Part shown: positions 5,190 through 8,869 of the stretch, piece by piece
Position numbering within the stretch: the stretch's first letter is position 1
Layout of the letters: each line of letters begins with the position of its first letter
Assembly: GCA_929200515.1 (NCBI GenBank)
Contig: CAKNAD010000114.1
Span: 1 to 8,869, forward strand
Length of the DNA: 8,869 nt
Origin: Candidatus Gorgonimonas leptogorgiae
GTDB taxonomy: Bacteria; Pseudomonadota; Gammaproteobacteria; Pseudomonadales; Endozoicomonadaceae
Direction: 5' to 3'
Notes under the pieces: generated by a model
What the model was told of the DNA's origin: nothing
The model's database searches: none
The model's input: the letters and a program-made list of their open reading frames with translations, nothing else
Translations under genes and position numbers: made by a program

Positions 5190-6263
5190 CTATTTTTTAA
5201 ATAATTTTTTTTTGTTTTTTTGAGGAAACTTTGCTTGCTGTTGTTCTTGTTCTTTAGCTTCATCCATTAATTGTTTATGAGTTTTTATAAATAACCGCCG
5301 TGTTGTTAATGGTTTGCTAATTTCATTTTGCTGATTTTCGTTTCCCATTAACGATAAACCTCGTTTTCTAAGTTTTTCTGGTGGGTATAAAAAAGGAATA
5401 TCTTCTATCTTGCTGTCAATACCTAACCCAATATCGATAATATAATTTACAATGGAAGAACAGTTTTCTCTAGTAAAGTTATATTTTATATCTGATTTAC
5501 TTAATTGCAACCAAGTTTTTTTCATAAGTTCGATATTTAAACCAGATAGAGGGATTACCTCAGGTAAACCATGATAGTGAACATCACTTAATAAGCTATC
5601 ACATGATTTACCATTATAATTAGGTTGCCAGCTGGCATATTTGTGTACATTAAGAGCATCTTCTGAATGATCAATAGATTCACCAAAAAACATAGCTACA
5701 TGTTGCGATAAGCCATGTAAATTTGGGTATATCAATAAATAAGCTATTTGTTTATTATCAAATTGTTTGCATAAATTTATAGAATTGTCTTCTGCTGTTT
5801 TGTCATCTTGGATAATTATATTTTTTGAATCCACACCCCAAATTTCATCCTCGGTTAAGAGAGTTTTTTTACGCATATTATCCAGTTTTTTAGAGTGAAA
5901 TAGTTTATCTAGACAATATATTATATATTTGAATATTTGCAGATCAACACCTGCATTAAAATTTGTTTTTATTTTATATTCTGAAAATTTTTTTGAAGGC
6001 TTATTTTTTATAATATTAGCAATTATTTCTTGTTGGCTTTTATCGTTGCGGGGTATTTTTTTATTAAAATTTACTTTTGAAATGATTTTTTTCTTAAAAA
6101 AACAGATAATATTGTTTGAAGCTTTTTTAACTTTAATAAAAAACGCTTGACTTATCTTCATTATCTCAAAAGTTCCTTTTATTGTTATATTAGAAGCTAT
6201 TTCGACCATATGGAAATATATTTTATTAGAAGAACTCATTCTTGTTAGAGTATTCTTGATCAT
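5190..6263 (-). CDS. Putative permuted papain-like (NlpC/P60-related) cysteine protein, effector-like
   Basis: Numbering is from the upstream TTG (6269). Residues 184-285 show the order His190 (SQHVAMFFGE), an aromatic-Ser-Trp-x-Pro strand (YASWQP, 211-216), a turn LPEVIPLSGLN, a Trp helix, then Cys270 in NFTRENCSSIVNYIIDIGLG. His before Cys, with GH..-YxSWxP-NCSxxV spacing, is the pattern of circularly permuted NlpC/P60/papain-fold proteins found among toxins and effectors. The N-terminal 130 residues are Lys/Ile/Phe rich without a clear membrane span or signal peptide. The tail (330-359) is Gln- and Lys-rich and ends KKKLFKK, as in proteins exported by a C-terminal basic signal; that is inference. 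I chose the ATG at 6263; TTG at 6269 and ATGs at 6239, 6209 and 6161 are open alternatives, and none has a strong Shine-Dalgarno sequence. It lies between two copies of the miaE leader. Confidence 0.75.
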   Translation of the reverse strand: MIKNTLTRMSSSNKIYFHMVEIASNITIKGTFEIMKISQAFFIKVKKASNNIICFFKKKIISKVNFNKKIPRNDKSQQEIIANIIKNKPSKKFSEYKIKTNFNAGVDLQIFKYIIYCLDKLFHSKKLDNMRKKTLLTEDEIWGVDSKNIIIQDDKTAEDNSINLCKQFDNKQIAYLLIYPNLHGLSQHVAMFFGESIDHSEDALNVHKYASWQPNYNGKSCDSLLSDVHYHGLPEVIPLSGLNIELMKKTWLQLSKSDIKYNFTRENCSSIVNYIIDIGLGIDSKIEDIPFLYPPEKLRKRGLSLMGNENQQNEISKPLTTRRLFIKTHKQLMDEAKEQEQQQAKFPQKNKKKLFKK

Positions 6264-6420
6264 CTTCAAATGCAGTTAGTAGTTGAAACTGTGTAATTTT
6301 ACCTATCACTAGTTTTGTTGTATGATAACAATAATTATTAACTAATATAGGATAGCTTTGATTCTGGTAATGCAATCCAGATACTCAGCTGTATTTTAAA
6401 GAATGAACGGAATAGAAATA
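6243..6420 (+). repeat. Direct repeat of the miaE leader, copy 2 (functional copy)
   Basis: Partner of 4898-5050. This copy holds the whole space between the divergent 5190-6263 gene and miaE, the first codons of both, and presumably both promoters. On the plus strand TTGTAT (6318-6323), 17 bases, then ACTAAT is a weak promoter candidate for miaE, present in both copies. A 5-bp hairpin (6363-6367 with 6377-6381) lies about 20 bases before the miaE start and its stem is unchanged in copy 1 although its loop has two differences. Confidence 0.9.
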
Positions 6421-7053
6421 ACACCAATTTTAGATTTTTTACCTTGCAAAACTACCGATGGCTGGCTAAAACAAGCTAAAAAACCAGAAAACTTAGCAGT
6501 TTTGCTAATAGATCACGCTAATAATGAGTTAAAAGCAGCTCAAACTGCTATGTCTATAATCAATAGGTATCGTAGTTGGTTGTCGCAGAAAGAAAAGTCC
6601 ACTAATAATATGTGGTATGACTTAATGCGGCAAATGTCTCGTCTTGCTAGAGAAGAAATGCGCCATTTTGAACAGGTGTTAACAATTATAAAAACTAAAA
6701 ACATTAACTATTATCCTCTAGAGGCTAGTAGTTATGCTAAATCTTTACAGGCAAAAATTAGTAAAACTGAGCCTAACAGATTAATAGATACTCTTATAGT
6801 TGGTGCTTTTATTGAAGCTAGATCTTGCGAAAGGTTTTATACTTTGATGCCTTATTTAGATGATAAACTACAGGCGTTTTATCGCCAATTAGTAAAATCA
6901 GAAAGCAGGCATTTTGAAGTTTATCTAAAGCTAGCTAGCAAATTTAGTGCCGATTGCATAAAGCATAGAGTAAATTTTTTTTCTAATCTAGAAAAATCGT
7001 TAGTAACTCGAGACGATGATTTTTTTCGCTTTCATAGTGGCAACTCTGCATAA
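6403..7053 (+). CDS. miaE: tRNA 2-methylthio-N6-isopentenyladenosine-37 hydroxylase MiaE
   Basis: A non-haem diiron monooxygenase that hydroxylates the isopentenyl side chain of ms2i6A37 in tRNAs reading UNN codons, giving ms2io6A, after MiaA and MiaB. The 216-residue helical bundle carries the expected carboxylate/His ligands: Glu42 (HANNELKAA), Glu85 and His88 (EEMRH), Glu138 (GAFIEARSCERF), and Glu167 and His170 (ESRHFEVY). Length and spacing are normal. The ATG at 6403 is preceded by TTTTAAAGA, only a weak ribosome binding site. Its leader is the duplicated segment described at 6243-6420, so the gene itself is intact while a six-codon copy of its start sits 1.37 kb upstream. No miaA or miaB is in the window. 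Confidence 0.95.
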   Translation: MNGIEITPILDFLPCKTTDGWLKQAKKPENLAVLLIDHANNELKAAQTAMSIINRYRSWLSQKEKSTNNMWYDLMRQMSRLAREEMRHFEQVLTIIKTKNINYYPLEASSYAKSLQAKISKTEPNRLIDTLIVGAFIEARSCERFYTLMPYLDDKLQAFYRQLVKSESRHFEVYLKLASKFSADCIKHRVNFFSNLEKSLVTRDDDFFRFHSGNSA

Positions 7054-7080
7054 AATGATTTACAATAAAATATATACACA

Positions 7081-7122
7081 TTGAGGATTCTTTGTTTAGC
7101 AAGCTAAATAGCTAATCTTCAA
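7081..7122 (+). other. Inverted repeat in the scpA leader
   Basis: TTGAGGATT (7081-7089) pairs with AATCTTCAA (7114-7122) over 9 positions with one G-T pair, and an inner stem TTTAG/CTAAA (7095-7099 with 7104-7108) sits in its loop. There is no T-run on either side, so it is not an ordinary terminator. It lies 28 bases past miaE and 34 bases before scpA; a leader hairpin or a protein-binding site are both possible. Confidence 0.35.
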
Positions 7123-7156
7123 TAAAAAGATAAATAATACGCACAGGTGCTAGCTA

Positions 7157-7993
7157 TTGTTAAACGACACAGTAACTAAGGATATACATTCCATAGAATC
7201 TTGCAATGGTGATGAAAGCATTAAAAAAATACCAACAATTAATGGAAATCCTTTAGATAAATTACCAGAAGATTTATATATTCCGCCAGATGCTTTAGAA
7301 ATATTTTTAGAGTCATTTGAAGGTCCTTTAGATTTATTGTTATATCTTATCAAGCGTAATAACCTAGATATAATTAATATTAAGGTTGCTTTAATTACTG
7401 AGCAATATATGGATTATGTCAATACTATGCAAGCATCTAGATTTGAGCTTGCTGCAGAGTATTTAGTTATGGCAGCAACTTTAATTGAAATAAAATCACG
7501 CATGTTATTACCTCGAGCACCAACCGAAACTGAAGAAGATGAAGAAGATCCACGGGCTGAATTAATTAGAAGACTGCAAGCTTACGAATGTATAAAAAAA
7601 GCAGCGGTAGATATTGACGCCATGCCAAGAATGTATCGCGATATCTGGCCTGCTGTAGTGCAAACTGAAGTAGCTAGTGTTGAAGTAGAATATTTAGATA
7701 TCAATGTATCTGAGTTGTTGTCATCGTTATCTTTAGTGTTAAATAAGGCTAATCTATTTGAAAATCACACTATAAATCCAGAGATCTTCTCAGTAAAACA
7801 ACGCATGCTAGATATAATGGAATTATTACGAAGTGATAGATTTACACCTTTCGTAGCTCTATTTGATATAACTGAAGGTAAGTTAGGTATAGTTGTAACT
7901 TTCATAGCCATTTTAGAACTAGCTAAAGAATTTACAATAGACTTAATGCAAAATGAGCCTTATGGACAAATACATGTAAGAATGAAAAGTTAA
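7157..7993 (+). CDS. scpA: Segregation and condensation protein A (ScpA, kleisin)
   Basis: Kleisin subunit of the SMC-ScpAB complex, which bridges the two SMC heads and organises and segregates the chromosome. The hallmark FEGPLDLLLYLI is at 54-65, followed by the SMC-neck-binding helices, the motif EYLVMAATLIEIKSRMLLP (101-119), the acidic linker TETEEDEED, DPRAELIRRLQAYE (131-144), and a C-terminal winged-helix region RFTPFVALFDITEGKLGIV...LELAKE (228-258). At 278 residues it includes about 45 extra N-terminal residues. No ATG occurs before codon 85, so the TTG at 7157 is chosen; AGGTG seven bases upstream supports it. scpB follows after 14 bases, so the pair is an operon. Confidence 0.96.
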   Translation: MLNDTVTKDIHSIESCNGDESIKKIPTINGNPLDKLPEDLYIPPDALEIFLESFEGPLDLLLYLIKRNNLDIINIKVALITEQYMDYVNTMQASRFELAAEYLVMAATLIEIKSRMLLPRAPTETEEDEEDPRAELIRRLQAYECIKKAAVDIDAMPRMYRDIWPAVVQTEVASVEVEYLDINVSELLSSLSLVLNKANLFENHTINPEIFSVKQRMLDIMELLRSDRFTPFVALFDITEGKLGIVVTFIAILELAKEFTIDLMQNEPYGQIHVRMKS

Positions 7994-8007
7994 ACACGGA
8001 GGCAAAA

Positions 8008-8703
8008 GTGATATCTCAATCAGCATTAATTATTGAAGCTGCACTGCTAACACAGTCTAAGCCTCTTTCAATAGAAGCAATTGTAGAGTTGTTAAAAAAC
8101 ACCGCAGAAGTTTCTACTAGCGAAGTTAGACAATATATAGATGAACTAAACGCAGCATACGAACATAGAAGTTTTAAAATACAACAAGTTGCATCTGGCT
8201 ATAGAATACAATTGCGAGAAGATTACGCAAAATATATATTACCCCTATTTGCAGAAAAACCACAAAAATACTCTAGGGCATTGCTAGAAACCTTAGCGCT
8301 AATTGCTTATAAACAGCCGATTACTCGTGGTGAAATAGAAGATGTTCGTGGTGTTGGCGTAAGTAGTCATATTATTAGAACATTATTAGAGCGTAACTGG
8401 ATTAGAATTGTCGGTTATAGAGAAGTACCAGGCAGGCCAGCTATGTTAGCAACTACAAGATACTTTTTAGATTACTTTAATATTAAAAGTTTAGCAGACT
8501 TGCCACCTTTAGCGCAAATAAAAAATCATGAGTCTATAGAAGACAACCTTGCCGAGATTGAGCTAGAAAATCAACAAAACAAACAAAAAATGGAACAGCA
8601 TATAATTGCCGACCAGCAAGATAATACAGAAGAAATATTCTCTGAATTAGCCAATATGGAAAAAGATTTAGTATCTGATTTTGTAGATATTACTGAAGAA
8701 TAG
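8008..8703 (+). CDS. scpB: Segregation and condensation protein B (ScpB)
   Basis: Winged-helix dimer that binds the ScpA linker and stabilises the SMC-kleisin complex. Residues 1-80 form the first winged-helix domain and 84-168 the second, with the conserved stretch ALLETLALIAYKQPITRGEI (91-110), then EDVRGVGVSSHIIRTLLERN (111-130), GYREVPGRPAMLATT (136-150), and FNIKSLADLPPL (157-168). The last 60 residues are an acidic, Gln/Asn-rich tail typical of the variable ScpB C-terminus. The start is GTG at 8008 with a strong GGAGG five or six bases upstream. It is the second gene of the scpAB operon. rluB, its frequent neighbour in gammaproteobacteria, is not present on this strand. Confidence 0.97.
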   Translation: MISQSALIIEAALLTQSKPLSIEAIVELLKNTAEVSTSEVRQYIDELNAAYEHRSFKIQQVASGYRIQLREDYAKYILPLFAEKPQKYSRALLETLALIAYKQPITRGEIEDVRGVGVSSHIIRTLLERNWIRIVGYREVPGRPAMLATTRYFLDYFNIKSLADLPPLAQIKNHESIEDNLAEIELENQQNKQKMEQHIIADQQDNTEEIFSELANMEKDLVSDFVDITEE

Positions 8704-8704
8704 T

Positions 8705-8752
8705 TATACACGTGGAAGATGAAATATAGCACTTTTAACGGCTACGTGTATA
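8705..8752 (+). repeat. Inverted repeat 3' of scpB, containing dispersed 20-nt repeat copy 2
   Basis: TATACACGT (8705-8713) and ACGTGTATA (8744-8752) are perfect 9-base inverted arms around a 30-base spacer; weaker G-T pairs extend the stem at both ends. Positions 8705-8724 also match the minus-strand reading of 29-49 with one difference. It begins two bases after the scpB stop and could protect or end the scpAB transcript; no T-run follows directly. Confidence 0.5.
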
Positions 8753-8787
8753 GTTGAATACCATAAGTATTATTATAATATAAGCTA

Positions 8788-8869
8788 CTAGCTATTTTTT
8801 TTTGCATGTTCCCAAAAACTATTGTGGATTAACTCTGCATCTTTTGGCGAATCCCTGTAAGTTATACTG
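8788..8869 (-). CDS. C-terminal end of an unidentified gene (partial)
   Basis: The minus-strand frame enters from the right edge and reads 26 residues, TYRDSPKDAELIHNSFWEHA near its end and then KKNS, to a TAG at 8790-8788. The mixed, helix-like composition with Trp, His and Arg differs from the translation of the other frames here and looks coding. It converges on scpB with 84 bases between the stops. Too little is visible to name the family, and chance reading is possible. Confidence 0.45.
   Translation of the reverse strand, partial: SITYRDSPKDAELIHNSFWEHAKKNS

Noticed and set aside
5929..6150. Plus-strand 73-residue hydrophobic open frame
   Set aside because: It is the complement of the Lys/Ile/Phe-rich N-terminal region of the 5190-6263 gene; complement of AAA/AAT codons gives Phe/Ile runs.
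2911..6402. CRISPR array or phage-type recombinase in the accessory block
   Set aside because: No regularly spaced repeats and no integrase, transposase or Cas-like frame are present; the direct repeats occur only twice.
7150..7353. Minus-strand 67-residue open frame
   Set aside because: Antisense to the start of scpA, with no ribosome binding site or family features.

Overview
This window looks like a strongly AT-rich gammaproteobacterial chromosome, probably from a host-associated or intracellular lineage of the Legionellales/Thiotrichales type. The core genes point that way. There is an Hda-type regulator of DnaA, a MiaE tRNA hydroxylase, SMC partners ScpA/ScpB (so this is not a MukBEF organism), a gammaproteobacterial-style QueE, a type IV major pilin and a DUF2069-type membrane protein. 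The genus assignment is inference; no rRNA or tRNA is present to settle it.

Layout, left to right. 89-517 (-) is a type IV pilin, with a promoter upstream that resembles a sigma-28 site. 857-1201 (+) is a small four-helix membrane protein that converges on hda at 1226-1933 (-). 2263-2910 (+) is queE, with a near-consensus sigma-70 promoter. From about 2947 to 6263 the character changes. Three minus-strand genes of accessory type lie here: a single-span membrane protein with a Ser/Thr/Asn-rich linker (2947-3606); a 5'-decayed gene with the Cys/His signature of the CheD/NTAN1 deamidase-like fold (4020-4838); and a 357-residue protein with a permuted papain-like Cys/His arrangement (5190-6263). 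They are separated by long non-coding stretches. Core genes then resume: miaE (6403-7053, +), scpA (7157-7993, +) and scpB (8008-8703, +). The C-terminus of an unidentified minus-strand gene enters at the right edge (8788-8869).

The most striking structure is a direct duplication of the miaE upstream region. Positions 4942-5050 and 6312-6420 are 106/109 identical and include the first six codons of miaE; a more diverged match continues to the left in both copies. The two copies flank the 5190-6263 gene. The divergent minus-strand genes of both units begin with related DNA, yet their encoded proteins look unrelated. In the left copy a small deletion removes the equivalent of the start codon, which agrees with the 4020-4838 frame having no ATG, GTG or TTG near its 5' end. 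I read this as a host-interaction-type gene module assembled or exchanged next to miaE by recombination in the shared leader.

A short palindromic repeat built around ACCTTCTACTTGAA recurs in intergenic DNA near 51-73, 824-837 and 3876-3900. A second 20-nt motif is shared between the 3' flanks of the pilin gene and scpB.

Working together: Hda (replication initiation control) and ScpAB (chromosome organisation) are chromosome-cycle genes, and QueE and MiaE act on anticodon-loop tRNA modification. None of these appears to be in one operon except scpA-scpB.
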